From Collybiopsis luxurians FD-317 M1 (Eukaryota; Basidiomycota; Agaricomycetes; Agaricales; Omphalotaceae), in contig KN834808.1 in the NCBI GenBank assembly GCA_000827265.1, positions 199,864 through 263,863 of the forward strand: DNA of 64,000 nt, written 5' to 3'. Of the stretch, positions 48,985 through 62,155 are shown piece after piece (position 1 is the stretch's first letter; each line of letters opens with the position of its first letter). The notes below the pieces were generated by a model. That model saw only the letters and a list, made by a program, of their open reading frames with translations. It was not told where the DNA came from and did no database searches. The position numbers and the translations under genes are program-made.

Positions 48985-50810
48985 TCATTCTGCCAGATTC
49001 ATTGAGCTGTTGTCGAGCATGCTATCAAGCATGACAAGGTCATTCCAAAAGCTGAGCTCAAGGATCTCCCAGATTACTTCACAATCAATGTGTAGCGGGA
49101 TTTCTTTATGTAGGACCAATGGTTTACTGTTCCAAGAGACAGGTTGTAGAGAGAAATCTTCACTTTCAGGTGTTGCAGAGCTATAACAATGCCAATTCAA
49201 GAGTTGACGCATGTCACTATGGCACTTACCGGTAGTCATTGGCATATCAGGCTCGCTATATCTCCAACCTGCAACTTCAAGGAGGCTACGCCATTGCTTG
49301 CTGGTCAGGCACAAAGGCAAACCACTGCAGAGTTGGGTGATTACCATTTCGTGAAGCCTGAGCCACCCCTGAAAGAGTAACCTCACTGTCTCAGGGTTGA
49401 CAGGAGATAGAATGTTATGAACAGGGGGAACCCAGAATGCAGAGTTTACACCTGGGGGAGGGTGTAAGGCCTGGTTGTAATCAGAAAGAACTCATAGAGC
49501 TTTCTCCCAGCTGTTAATTGCGGTAGGCATGAAAGGGCTCTAGGGGACAAGAAAGGTATTATTCAAGTTATTGGGAGCTGTCTTTGCTTTGTGATCTGGA
49601 GATTTTGAGTTGGAATCTGTAAGGAGTTAGTAGGTTAGCCAACAGAATGAAGTTACTTACATGGAGAAAATTGAGTAGATGTTGAATGAGGTACCTGGGA
49701 AAATTTTAGTCAGTGAAGTTGCGATCTATTCACAGCATTGTATTGAGTGGTTTGGTTTGAATTTCGGGAGGACCCAAGTATGGAGAGTTGTTTGAGGACC
49801 AGAGAGTTGAGGTATGCTGCCATTTGGTAGTAACAATCAGGTTTGTTGGGCAGACCTTCATAGATGGTCTTGTGAGGGGAAAAAGTGTCGGAACAGTCGA
49901 TAATGAAACCATTGGGGTGTGTTAATTGCCGAGAAGAATCCTCCTTTAATAGTGGTGTGATGCAGTCGATATATATATGAGGCATGTCATTTGCCTTACA
50001 GACATACCATACCAGTATACCTGCATAAAAAAGCAAACCCAAGTCATTTAGGCTCTCTGTGAAAGCACCGACTACATCAACTAGGGGCTGTTGGACACAA
50101 TTTCTTGCTTGAGCTAGTCTTTGATGCCACTCTGGTCCAATCTATTATGTTTGGGCATGTAATTCCAGTAGTTGATGCTGCAATTGAGCCACTAGAGCTA
50201 GTAATCTGGCCTTCAGTCCAGGCAGGTCTAAGCATGGAATGAGTCTTTGTAGATTGTGGGATAGTGAAGAAAGAAGTGAGTCATGCAAGTCTCTAGGGAT
50301 TTGAGACAAGACCCAGTGACAGAGGGAGGCTAGACCAGTTTGATACTCAGTTTGAATTTTGCTGAGACCGAGTGAAGTGTTGATTACAGAGAAATTTTTG
50401 TCTGTGGGAGGCAACCAAGCATAATGAAACTTGTCCTTGGGATTAGTATTTGGACACATGATGATGGCAAGATGGGCAGAATGGAAAGTGAAAGGCTGAG
50501 GGAAATGGATGGGATTGTCAAGGCCAAAATGATAGTCCCTTTGAAAGTGGATGCGACATATATCAGGGGGGTGAAAAAGGTAATCTGCATTGGGAGACAA
50601 TGTCAGGATATCTCCTTGAGCAATATTCCTGACTCTCCCATTGAATGGCCTGCATTCAGCTATCAAAAGCTTTAAGGGCATATGATAATTGAAGAGTAAA
50701 AAACTTACTTTCATTGCCGAATTCAGTGAAGCAAGTTAAGATACTGGGGTTATGATGAACATTCTCATAGGTCAATGAAAATGCACGAGCCTTCTCTGCT
50801 GACTTGTCCT
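48985..50810 (-). pseudogene. Decayed multi-exon gene of an expanded agaricomycete unknown family
   Basis: Reading minus-strand, coding-like segments follow in order. 50797-50735: DKSAEKARAFSLTYE..LTCFTEFGNE with a GTAAGT donor. 50667-50145: ECRPFNGRVRNIAQGD, LSPNADYLFHPPDICRIHF, QRDYHFGLDNPI, CPNTNPKDKFHYAWLP. 50137-49710: PLVDVVGAFTESLNDLG, FYAGILVWYVC. 49660-48985: SPFMPTAINSWEKAL, then stop, VLSDYNQALHPPPGVNS, LTSKQWRSLLEVAGWRYSEP. The order and the blocks DYHFGL, GAFT and SAFWVPP recall a family of large hypothetical proteins found in many copies in mushroom genomes; I know no function for it. In-frame stops are TAA-TAG before 50137 (avoidable by a 51-nt intron with a poor donor), TAG at 49542-49540 and TGA at 49494-49492. 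The TGA fits decay of CGA. Confidence 0.55.
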
Positions 50811-51379
50811 TAGTACATTGTTCAGTTTGGGTTGATTGAACCGTTCCCAGTTATCCTGGCCTTTCCGCACCATGAAAAGAAAAACACCAGTTGTTGAAAA
50901 ACCAATCGAGCAAACACCCAAAAAGATACACCCCCCCTCCCCCCTAATTTCTGAATGTAAGAAAAGGCCTAATTGAAGTGGAAAAAGGCTGGGCCGGTAT
51001 TTGAAGGAGTTGGAATTCAAGGTTTTGAAGATGAAAGTGGTTTATGCTGCATGCAAGTAAACAACAAGAGGACGGTCTGCACCAGCCGAACTCAGTACAT
51101 CAAAGAACTCTATATGAATCTACATATGTTTGACATGACGAGACAACTGCGAGGTGTAAATAAAACAAAATTCACAACCTATTGAACTTATTGAACAATG
51201 GCTCCTTCAACATTAGCGGGATCATCTTCCTGAAAACAGACTTTCCCTTCCTCATGCTGTTGAATGAATTCCTCCACATCTTCCATGGCCCTTGCTTCCT
51301 GAGATTCACTCTCCCTGATTACAGCTAGGCATGCTTGGAGCCTGTCAATCAACCCTTGCAGCTTGTCACTTTCCTGCCG

Positions 51380-52580
51380 TCACACCACATATAGCCCTTC
51401 ATCGTTTTTCCTCCTAGACCAGATATTGTCTAAATACCAGGTTGTAATATCCTGCACTTGACCTAGAACAAGCTCACAAAGATGAGGATGAAAATGTTGG
51501 GTACCCCAGCCTTCTTTTGACCATCCAGGCTCATCCTTCCAGGTTCTAGACTCAATCTGACCTGTCTTGAATAGGTAGAATTCAAAAACTGCATTCTCCC
51601 AATGGCAACCACAGTGCAGGGCGCCATTATCCAGCTGCTCCCCTGCCTTCCTGGGCCTGTATGGTACACCAGTAACATTCCATGCTTGCATACTTCCTGT
51701 CCAATTGTTCTGACTAGAATTCCAAGTGTAAGCATGCTGCAAGCACCGGATTGTCCCCTGAGTTGTTTTCAAGATCTCCATAGATAGTTCAGGGCAGATT
51801 GATGCACATTCGGGGACAAAAAAGTTGACAGTCTGCAATAAATATTTGATATCTTTTGAGAACTTTTCGCCGCTCATTATAAAGTCTGCCACTTTTCTCT
51901 TGGCTTGCTCTGTGTAAAATAAAAGAGTAAATACATTTATTTCAGTCAATCTACAGTAGCATGTACTGATGGTGGCCTGATCTCTGGCTAATTGGGCACA
52001 TCATTCATCTGTAAAGCAATGAGGATATGACAATCAAGGATAAGACAGGTAAAACTTACATTCACATTCATCTTCCTTTCTTTTTTTGCCAACAGGTTTC
52101 TTGCGCTTGGTTTCTGAGTTGCTGTTATCATCCTCTTCATTATCAAAGTAATTGTCTAAGAACACCCTAGGCTGGTTGTCATTGGGACCTACAAAGATAT
52201 TGAAATAAAGAAGAGCTTCCCTAGTGGTACAACTTACTGCACTTCCGCTTTTCGGCTTCCAAAGTATGGGTCTTGACCATCCATCCAGCTGCTCTTCCTT
52301 TGTTGACGGCATGCTTCTTTCTACCCTCAGCTTGTCCCTCTCCTTTCTTATTTGACTGGCCAAGAGACAATCCCAGCAGAGAACAACCATCAAGCATCTC
52401 TACATCTTCTCCAACTCGCAAATGAGTAACTGGAGGTTCCACATGATGGCCATTGAGATCAACTAAAGTGACTCCCATATGCTGAGCAATCTTGAAAAAC
52501 TCTTGAATTTTTCCTGTACTGAGCTTGCTTCTGATGGGAAGAGGACCAGAAACACAATTCGGAAGTGAATTGTTAGACAC
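51380..52580 (-). pseudogene. Multi-exon coding remnant or gene, unknown family
   Basis: Three exons with standard splice sites are visible. 52580-52238 encodes IRSKLSTGKIQEFFKIAQHM and a basic tail. 52188-52060 encodes PRVFLDNYFDNEEDD, then KRKKPVGKKRKEDECEC, acidic and then strongly basic. 51909-51380 encodes EQAKRKVADFIMSGEKFSKD, ENAVFEFYLFKTGQIESR and WSKEGWGTQHFHPH. The exon 2/3 junction (T + AG) makes a TAG, so either the gene is broken or splicing differs. The basic stretch could be a nuclear signal. It may belong to the same gene as the blocks at 49-50.8 kb or 53-55.4 kb; I cannot settle the boundaries by eye. Confidence 0.4.
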
Positions 52581-52980
52581 TGGAACTGCGTCTAAACAAT
52601 TCTCCTCAGTCCAGGGTCTGGCTTGGATGCCAGTTATCCATGGATAATCCAGATGATTGGCTGTTTTGGCAGATGCGGATGGATGTTTGGATATCTTCCC
52701 ATGGGTAAGACTGGATGAACAGATGGAGTTTCAATCCACTACATTTCTTGAGTACGCACATGCAATGATGCTCTTATTTATGACAATTCATCTTTGTATC
52801 TACCATGGCTGTCATACTTGCTGAAGATATACTGTCTTTAAGTGCCATAATGTTAAATGAGGCTTTTTCAAGCAAAGTCATGGACTAAGTGCTTGCCAGA
52901 GGCTGTGACTCAAGCGAGCACTTAGCTAGCTGCAGCATCCAAGCCAACCACTGGATATCTGGCATCTGGAGACATCCAAG

Positions 52981-53604
52981 TCACATTATCATCTGCCGGA
53001 TATCTATCCAATACTCATCCGGATTATCCAAGCCAGACCCTGCCTCAGTCGGAAGACTTGATTGCAGAGCATTGGGAGCATGTGGAGCATTGGGAGCATG
53101 TGGAGGGAGTTCATGAATGGAAGAGCTTTGTTCAACTGAATGTTGGACATTGAGGCACTGTCCACTGCTTGACAAGATTGGAGATAGATCAGAAGAAAGT
53201 GGTCTGCTGCTCAAATCATCACTGGTAACAGAGGGGGAAACAGCATACTCAGCAGTTGGCAGCACAAATGAAGTAGGAGCTTGCTGCTCTGTCTGGACAA
53301 CATTGGCCTCGGCACTGAGGGACAAGATAATGTTCGAGGTGTTGTGGGGGGGACCTAATGATGGCGTACTCTTGGTTTGTTGGTGCAATTGGAGAGTCGG
53401 ACCTTCAACTTCAATTGATACAGGGAGCTGATCAGCACTTGGCTGGGAACTGTGAGATGGATTTTCTTCACGATCAGTCGGTTCTAAGGGATTATTGGGT
53501 ATGTTTGCAACGAAGAGAAGCCTGGAATGGCTGTGATGAGGATTCTCGGAGTTTGTGAATGGGTTGATTAAAAAGGCGCTAGGGTGAAAGCTGAGGTTAG
53601 TCAA
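52981..53604 (-). CDS. Ser/Pro-rich open frame, unknown
   Basis: Open for 207 codons, ending at 52981. The content is Ser-, Pro- and His-rich and low in hydrophobic residues (NSENPHHSHSRLLF, LEPTDREENPSHSSQPSADQ, HELPPHAPNAPHAPNALQ), typical of a disordered linker. There is no good ATG; the frame starts with TTG after a stop, so it is more likely an internal exon. A short repeat (ggagcatgtggagcattggg) near 53.08 kb encodes the HAPNA units. It lies between coding blocks on the same strand, with which it may form one large gene. Confidence 0.35.
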   Translation of the reverse strand: MTNLSFHPSAFLINPFTNSENPHHSHSRLLFVANIPNNPLEPTDREENPSHSSQPSADQLPVSIEVEGPTLQLHQQTKSTPSLGPPHNTSNIILSLSAEANVVQTEQQAPTSFVLPTAEYAVSPSVTSDDLSSRPLSSDLSPILSSSGQCLNVQHSVEQSSSIHELPPHAPNAPHAPNALQSSLPTEAGSGLDNPDEYWIDIRQMIM

Positions 53605-53664
53605 GGTTGCAGGGATGGGTGGAACTTAACTGAGGGCCTGTTCATCAGAACCTGGAGGAGAGTT

Positions 53665-55392
53665 TCAATTTGAATCTGAAGAGAGTCTGCCTGAGTGGAC
53701 ATCGCGCCAGTGCCTTGTATAACGCCAACCTGCCATTAAAGCCTTAGCCCCAGGTGAAAGGTCATCACTGGAATATCCAAGGGCTGACTGGTGCGGCAAG
53801 CTGTAGGTCTCGACTAGGAGGAGTTCAGCAGGGAATGGGTCGGGAGCCAAATATAATGAACCGTTTCCATGCCTTCCCAATGCGCCATCCAGTATCTCTG
53901 CAACCTTTTTGTGAAGCCTAGGTGAATTCATACTTAGCCTGGGATGAGGAACACCTGGATTCATTTCAGGGTCTCCAGGTGGTGCTACATAGTCACTATG
54001 CGAGTCCAGCTTCGAACCTGGAATAGAACAATAAATACCCAGTTGTTTCAGTTTTTTTTGACTTGATTTGACTTTACCTCCAAGGGCTCCTGTCAACAAT
54101 GAGCCACCTATACCTAGTAAATGATGAGTCATTGATGTAACATGAGCAAACTGTCCAGTCAAACTTACCTGCATGATTTTCTGCCATTGAAGTAGGACCT
54201 AGTGCTTTTGAGATTTTACACACTGACTGAGTGGACCATCATACTTACTGCCCTGTTTGCTTCCTCGTGTAGTAGGATGTTAGGTTCATCAGTAAGATCA
54301 TAGGCATAATATGTGATGCAATTTACCTTGGGACTCATATGTTAGCATGGAAACTGTCCCTAAGATGGTGCTTTCTATGGGTGATGCAGCATTTAATTGT
54401 CCAAGTTCTGGGGCAGCATTTGATTCCATTGGTTTTGTAACATGTGAATTGCTTGTGCTCTCTTGTACCGCAGACTCTACTACAACTACAATGGGTTAGT
54501 AACATATCTGAATCTGAAACAGAAATATAAACTCCATACCTTCTCCAGCTAACTCAGGAATAAATGCTGGACATTGTCAGTAAGAAATCTTGTCGAGTGG
54601 CATTCAGACATACCTGGTCTTTCTCCAGTTAATACGCCAGCTTCACTTTGGTGTATGTCTTCACACCATGAATGAGCGATACATCCTGAATAAATTCTTT
54701 TGGCTACCAACCTTGATTGTGATCTGGTATGCTAAGTTCTTTCTGCAAGATCCCTATTGAATCTGGGGCTATTTGTTATCAGTAAGTTGATATTTTCCCG
54801 AGAGTGTGGCAACTATACTGACATCTGGGACTTTCAGCAGCACCACTCACCCCAGCTGGATGAATCTTGTCTGTGAAGGGCTACTTCAAGACCTATGTGA
54901 CAAGGGGTCAACTTGCATATGTACCTACTTGTGCTGCAGCCGACGAAGCTTTACAGAATATGTTATCTGAGTCTGAGTAAAACCTGAGGTGCACAATGAA
55001 TTGACTTACATTGCCTGTTTGTTATACATATAAACAGTGGGCCATCAGTCTTCTCTGTATGCATCTCTTGGACATTGTGAGTAAAGTTTGAGCACAAGAA
55101 TTCAATGTACTGACTGTCTTGGGTAGCATCAGAGCTTGAACCATCAAGTCCTACTTCTAGTACCTCCTGTCTGAGGCTCACAATTTTTTCTTCACATGTC
55201 ATAATGCTCCGTTGGATTTGCTTGATGTTATTGGGCCTCACTGTTGTCAACTTGGCCCGCTGAATTGATATTTCCAACTCAAGTTTGGCAATCTCCCTAT
55301 GTTTACTTTCGAGAGTGAGGAGGCTATTCTTGCCTATGAAACCCACAATCAGTGTCTGCCTGAAGCCATCAAAGGATTCACATACCCGCCAT
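53665..55392 (-). CDS. Multi-exon gene with N-terminal coiled coil, unknown family
   Basis: A tiny first exon (55392-55386, ATGGCGG) with donor GTATGT joins to 55333-55010, which encodes a coiled-coil-like region (ESKHREIAKLELEISIQRAK, CEEKIVSLRQEVLEVGLDG) and ends at GTAAGTC. Further exons too short to stand out are visible, for example about 54480-54330 (VVVESAVQESTSNSHVTK, ESTILGTVSMLTYESQ, donor GTAAAT). The last part uses donor GGAG/GTAAAG near 54078 and an acceptor before SKLDSHSDYVAPPGDPE. It runs through HKKVAEILDGALGRHGNG, LVETYSLPHQSALGYSSDDL and WRYTRHWRDVHSG to the stop at 53665. Exons between 55.0 and 54.2 kb were not fully resolved. No named domain was recognised. Confidence 0.45.
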
Positions 55393-55499
55393 AATGGATG
55401 TATGAGCAGTAGCAAAAGGTGACTGGAGAATAGTCACCTCTCAACGGCGTAGGTATTTGTATCAATACTTGTTGGTTTTTTCTCTTTCTTTTATTTGCT

Positions 55500-57900
55500 G
55501 AAACCCTTCCTCTGAATCAGGCAATGGCAAAGTTCCCCAAATAAGGTAGGTCCATGAGTCTATAATGTCCACTACTACCAGCGGCCTTTTCATTCACACT
55601 TCATTGCATAAAGCGGAAGTGTGGACATAGCATAAGTTATCTGTAAGAAGTTGCTTCTTGGCGGGACCCATATATATACTGACAATGTAAGTACCTCTAT
55701 CTCATGTTGTTTGTCCTTGCCCTGAATGGTTGGATTTAGAACTGACTATTTATTTTAGACCTCGTTGCTTAATTGATGATTACATGCATTACTTTTTTTT
55801 TTTTCTCCATCAGGGTCCCTCATATGAGATCTCCAATTCTGAGCACCATTCAGAGACATGTACACTAAAATGCCTCCTGCAGAATATCTTTTCAGTTAAG
55901 TTTTTTTGCCATTACTATTCAATACACTCTTTTTCCACGGGCATGTTGCATTGACCTGTAAAGATCTTTAGAAGATTTCTTTTACCGACTCAAAATTTAG
56001 TTTAGTTGCTGTACATATTATGAATGTGATAAATATGGAAAAAATAAATAAACAACACAAATTTTTTTTAATTATCTCAGCACTCTGATAGGTAGAACAG
56101 GAAAAAGGAAGTGCAACTAAAAGAATGATATCCTTTGGATTCTAGGATAAGAAATGTTGTCACCAGAGCTTAGAAGTAGGTCTAAGGGAGATGGGCTGTT
56201 CTTTTTGCCATGTAATTGAATGTAAAGTCCTATTTCTTTGATAGCACACAGTCATGAAATCAATCAACCATCTGTTGTTGTTGTGCCTAAGTTATGGCCA
56301 TGAGAGGCAGCGACAAGGATCTGCAGCTAGAATGGACTTACAGTAAAGCAATTTCTTCATTACTTTCCAAAATGATCTCTACCCAGTGAGGCATAGAGTA
56401 TTCCATGGTCAAGAAACTGCAGTTTGTAAGGCAATAAATGATTTGCAAATGTGACGCAATGCTGGTATACACAACTGACCAACCATGTAGCCACATGGGG
56501 CATGAAACAGGAGATATGGTTGATAAGGTAAGGGCTGTTCTGTTGTTGATCTGGAAAGGCTTTAATTGGACATGCCACATTGAATCATCTCCAAATTGGT
56601 GAGGACCGAAATACAGCTCTTTCCCTGGTCTTGTCATATTACTGATGGAAATACCCAAAGATGCACAACATCCATTGGTAATTCAGTTAAAAGTTCTTCC
56701 TGCAACAGTTGGTGGTGGCCCTCTAGAGTCAAAGGATGAGGTTGGGAAAATAGACCAAGCCTCAGTAGCCATTATAACATTGAACTTCATCACTATTCTT
56801 CAATTCAGTCCCTCGAGCAAATTAACTGGTGAAAATGGGGACATACAAGATGATTGTTTGAAAATAGCATTTATAATCCTGTGAGTAGCACCATACACTC
56901 GAATCATCACCTTTCTGTTAGTGAAGCAATAGACAATTCCTCCTTCTGTGCATGCATCAGCCACCTCAACATTTGCACTGAATGCCTCGCAAAACACATG
57001 TCAATTGTTGAGTGAGATTTCCAATGTTGTATAGCAATATCTGAAGCCCATAGGGAAGAGAATACTGGCCATGTCTTTGACATATGGATGGTCAATAAAA
57101 ATGTCCAGGGGAAATATTGGGAGGTTAGAGAGAGAGCAATGAAGTAAGAAGATATAAGACCAGTAGCTGGATAGTACTGCTCCCAGATGCCGCTGGGCTT
57201 CTCAGAAGCGAAGAGCTCATTGGAGAGTATCCAGATATCTGGTTAAATTCAGGTTGATGTCCATTTTCTTGGACAGGTAATTGTCCACTAGGAGTTGGAA
57301 TGAATGACACATGCAGCGAAGCCTGACTAAGTCACCATTCCCCAGTCAATCAAATAGTGCAAATACAACTGTGAGCTCAAGGATACCTTCATTCAAAGTA
57401 GCCGAGTAAACAAGGTTGGTGAATAGCATGACAAAAACTGGGCAAGATTGGGTACTGTTCTAATCCTGTGATTTTTCTTTTCTACCTAAATGCTCATCCT
57501 CACTGTTAGACAGAAAAAGCAGGGTCAACTCAATTTAGATCTTCAAAGTGTCAATTCTTCCGGTAGCCACATACAGGTAGTTGTTTTGAAAACATTTGTT
57601 TCAAAGATATATGCTGAATAGATTAGTATTACTGCATTGACAAGTGAATTCTGGTTGTTTTCTCTCCTTCCTACACCTGGATTATATTTTCCATGCCTAA
57701 AGACTTGCACAAATCTAAAGTGACACAGAAAGAATCCAAACATGCAAGATACTACGCTAGGTTAGTTTCTGACTCACTTTCAAACTTGCTAGTGTTAATG
57801 AATTAGAAATAATACTCAAGGCATTACAAGGAATGTCAGGCTCAATCCAGAGACTACAAGTGAGACTGTAAGGGAGTGTTGAAAGCTCAAAACCAGGGGC
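55500..57900. other. CpG-poor stretch with weak coding traces
   Basis: Minus-strand frames at 56658-56338 (GKELYFGPHQFGDDSMWHVQ) and 57310-57125 (SGQLPVQENGHQPEFNQISG) have protein-like composition but no connected splice model. They may be exons of decayed genes. Nothing else was identified. Confidence 0.3.
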
Positions 57901-57909
57901 TAGTTATAG

Positions 57910-58484
57910 CCTCTGAAGGGAATACCAATGCAATCCGTTGATCCTCTATAGGTTTACCTTCGGTTCCAGCATGTCCACAGCTACTGGTTAAAGGCAACAA
58001 GATGATGTCACATTCCATGTACCAAGATTTTATGACCCTCAGAAATAAGGTCAACAATTGGGTGGAACATACAAGATTCCGCCTCCCAGCTGTGAAAACC
58101 AATCTCATTTCAAAGTTTCCATTGTATTTGTTCACTGGGGGTGCACTAGCCACTGATCTGCATCTCTTCCTCGATAAATATGGTGATATCATTCCATCTC
58201 ACTATCTCAATGTTTGGAGATTTCACAAGAGCGTGTGTGGGATGCAATTGGCCCTAGGTAGTGGCAGAGCTTGGCTGGCCCTCAAGGAAGATCCTGATGT
58301 GGCCATCCCTCAGCCAAACTGGGCAGACATCACCTTCTGGGTACCTCAGGACAGTACTTTGTTGACAGTCTCTATTCACAAGAGACTTTCACTTCTTCAT
58401 TCCAGGGCTGATAGGTTTAATTCCATTTCCATTGAATTGGTGCATTCCCAAATTGGACAATGGACCAACAAAGAGATGGAATGA
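57910..58484 (+). pseudogene. Coding remnant with one in-frame TGA, unknown family
   Basis: The frame reads EGNTNAIR, then TGA at about 57940, then SSIGLPSVPACPQLLVKGNK, and continues unbroken through MMSHSMYQDFMTLRNKV, FPLYLFTGGALATDLHLFLD, SHYLNVWRFHKSVCGMQLAL and WADITFWVPQDSTLLTVS to a stop at 58484. Protein character is the same on both sides of the TGA. CGA is the likely ancestral codon, consistent with loss of CpG in this domain. Starting at the Met at 58002 would give an intact 160-residue product, so a shortened gene is possible. No domain was recognised. Confidence 0.4.
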
Positions 58485-58489
58485 AGCAT

Positions 58490-61400
58490 TCAGCTGGGAC
58501 AAAAGTTATATATGGATTGGTATACAATTTTGGATGACTTGGATGATGACTTCACTAGTATTTGGAGTATTCGCCCTTTTTTAAAGGAGACATCTTGCAC
58601 AATTTATAAAATAGGGCAGACTTTAGAAAAGTTAACTTTCCTTCTTCCCCACCTTTCAAGGTGTTAATTAATAATTATGCTTGCCCCCTGGATTGCTCAA
58701 AAAGAATATTTGATGTTTGTTCAGAACCTAAATTACTTGGTTGATGTTCAACTATCAAGCAAGGAAAGTGACGAGGTTGTAAATTGTCAACTGGGTCGCC
58801 ACTTGGGTTGCCACCCAGGTTGCCACCTGAGTTGCCAACTGGGTAGCCAGATCCATTACAGACACCATTCTCCTCACCTGTCGTAGGATCTCTCATGACA
58901 ATGGTAAAGGATGTGCAACTGGTTGCCAGTAAAGGACCTGTTGGATTTATCAATCCTCCTGTGCGTGAAGACTACCTTTAAAATTTTTTTGTGCCATAAG
59001 CTTCATTTGTCTCAGATCTGCCCTGAAAGCATTATCCACAATGATAAGCACCTGATTGTCAAGGAGCAATAATGTGATAGGAAAGAAGTTCAAGCTGTGA
59101 GAAAGGGCATTTGAACAGGAAGGCCCTTAGATCTGTGAATATCCTTTGGAGGGAAATACTCAATGGTAGGGCCATTGACAGTCTGCTTATGATCCACCCA
59201 CCAATGATCATAGCACTACCATCATTGATACAAACAACTGTATGATACCAGCGGGGACTTGCCATTCTCATTCTCAGAGATATCATTTGGTTGGGTTTGC
59301 TAATCTATATTGTCTCAAGGCATTTACAATCTTATCTCATCCCATGTAATGAACAAAATATCTCAAGCTTGCTCTTCCTAGTGGTACGCCATTCTCCACA
59401 AGCCTAAAACTTTTCCTATAGCTGAACTTGCCACTGAGCAGAGTTGGGTTTGTAGGTAATTTGACCTCTGACATTTTGCCTCACTTGAGTTCATATCTAG
59501 TTTCTACCATGGCTGTTCTACATTCCTGTAAGTGTCTTTCCAACCAATTCCAACTAAAGTTCTTTTTATACTAAATCTCACTAGGCTTGTTTGCAACTAC
59601 AACTTCAATATCTTTGATGAATTGTGTCAACATTCACCTTTTGCTGTGAATTGCATCTGCATGGTTGCCGCTCAGGTGTGCTGTGGTAGAGGTGAACAAT
59701 TCCAGGTTCCATATTAAGCTGAAGCTTATACAGATTAGAAAAATTGAGTGGGATAGACAAAGCATGTTTGGAACAAGTCCAAGCAATTTTATGCACTACA
59801 TATTTGTTCTTGTGTCTCAAGTGGAGGCCATTCAGGCTATAGTTGCTTTATTTTCCATTTGTGGGGCACAAACTTCACATTGTAGTCCTGGAGGTCTTTA
59901 GGGCCATGTTGTATGTTTGGGTATGAAGCACTGTAAGGAGGAATTACCTGTCTAACATCTACAGCATTTGTTCTGGAGAATCTTCACTTATCAATTGGCA
60001 TCAGAGGGTCAAAAATAATCAACCTTCTTATAGATGACGAGCTATGATATGATAAACTAGAGTATGACACAATCAAGGGAATACCCCAATACCCTATCAA
60101 TCCCAGCTCAACCTGCCATCCTCAATGAGCAGGCATACATCTGCAAAGAGAGACACTCTTGAGAGATATTGACTATTGTTTTTCGAGAGGGCATCAAGTG
60201 CCAAAATTGGAGATCAGGTGCCCATGATGACATAAATGACCATCCACAAAAACCTTTCATACACAGTTTCAATTTTGCCAAGTTCTCAGCTTCATATGTT
60301 CACATATATTGTACATTTGAGACTTATCATATGTATGTAAGTAAGCAATATATATTCCCAGAAACTAAATTCAGCTGAATTATTGCCCTTCCAAAGCCCT
60401 CTGAGGTCTCCATCAACACAATCCTCCACAAACTCCTTCCAATCTTGGCCTCCCATTGTGATCTCCATCGACACAACCTTCCTTCCAATCTTGGCCTCCC
60501 ATTCTAGCCTAGTGTTGTGGAATCATATCATTGCCAAGCTGCCATTAGTTAAATACTGTCTGTCCCCATTTAACATTGTAATTGACAACATCGGGAGCAG
60601 GTGGATCAAGTATTAGGAAAGGAATGGCATAGTAATTTCTGTCATAAGATGCACATATGGATATTGTTGCATACCAGGGATAACAGAAAATGCTGTCATA
60701 TTTTGAACCCAAATGGGGAATGAATGGACAATGGGCAGGGAAAATTCTGTAAACACTCAATGGGAAGCGAAGCTGTCTGACAATGCCAAAAATCAAGGAA
60801 ATTCTCAAAACATCATCCAGTCTCCTGGAACATAAGTTTGAACCCTCAAACCATGTTGAATGCTGAAGTCTATATCTTTCTGTTGACTCAATTGGGTAGA
60901 CATTGTTCAGATCACACACCTTTATTACCCTTCCAAATCCCAAACATATTCCCTGCCAACATGACATATGGGTGGTGCAGGGCCAATAGTGTCTGTTCAA
61001 CATGTCAGAAGCGAGGAATTGTTGTGAACAATATCTGGAATCTAGAGAAAGACAGCATGGAAGATGGAAGGGTAAGAAGATCCGCAAGCATTCATACACG
61101 ACATGTTACTCACCAGCAGAACAGGCTCATTTGCAGGTTTTCAGTTGAAGGGTGATATGAGACCAAATTGCAGACATGAACGTCGTTTAATGCCCTGAGC
61201 AGGGAGGGTGACAAGAATTGTAAGTTTGCTGAAAGCGTGGTAATACTCGAGGTGAGGACGATGCATCTTCTGAGAGAAATGTGTGAGTCCCAGTGAGGTG
61301 GTTGCATTGCAGGGAGTGTGATTGTCAGCTAATGGGCAAATACAAATGAAGGCAGCTGAGTCTGAACAGGTGTAAGTATTGGCACTCACCAACTGGAACA

Positions 61401-62150
61401 GAATAGTGTTTGGCCTACATGACCATGAATACAAATTGGGCTCCCTGGCAGAAACATGAGACTTTCAGCTTCTATTAATTCCATGGATGACATGTAAGAG
61501 GGGTACATACCTGTGTGCAGCCGAATGCACAAGTAACCTGCGATGCAGACTGGGGCTTGAGGTTTTCCACCTCATACAATATGAGTTGAGACATAAAGGG
61601 AGCTACCCAGTTGAGCTGGATGCTCTGAACACCCCCAAATCTCAGAAATCTGAATCTTTCCTCACAAGTGCACACACACACACATTCAGCTTGAACTGAA
61701 AAGACTATATTTCCAGGAATATACAACTACGGCGGGCACTTGGCCTCACCAAATGATGGGACATAGCAGAAAAAGAAGACAAGATTTAACAAGAAGGGGA
61801 CTAGGTGGTGGTTAAGGTGAAGAAGACTGGGTCACCACGTGATCATGGTTTCTTGGCTTTGACACTGGACAGCTTACTTTGACGCTTATTCACATCCTCA
61901 CATATCATTCTAAGTAGATCTACATGAATACGTACATGAATTTTGTGGATCAATCTAACTTATAAAGGAATGAATTTAGAATGTATATTCAAAGAGTTCA
62001 ACCAGGTATGTAGGTACAAGAATACACACTATTTGTATGTATGAATGTAGGCGGTAAGCAAAATGCAAAAATATTCTGTGGCTATATTATTCTACATACA
62101 GTATACTGTCAGATTTGATAGTGCATAATGTAAGTTCACTGTCTGACATT
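58490..62150. other. CpG-poor stretch, no firm gene
   Basis: A minus-strand frame at 58953-58675 contains a five-residue GNxGG-type repeat (15-bp units near 58.79-58.85 kb). Minus-strand frames at 61099-60545 and 61434-61141 look partly protein-like but lack a splice model. A short direct repeat (ccaatcttggcctcccatt) occurs twice near 60.44-60.50 kb. Nothing else can be supported. Confidence 0.35.
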
Positions 62151-62155
62151 GAAAC

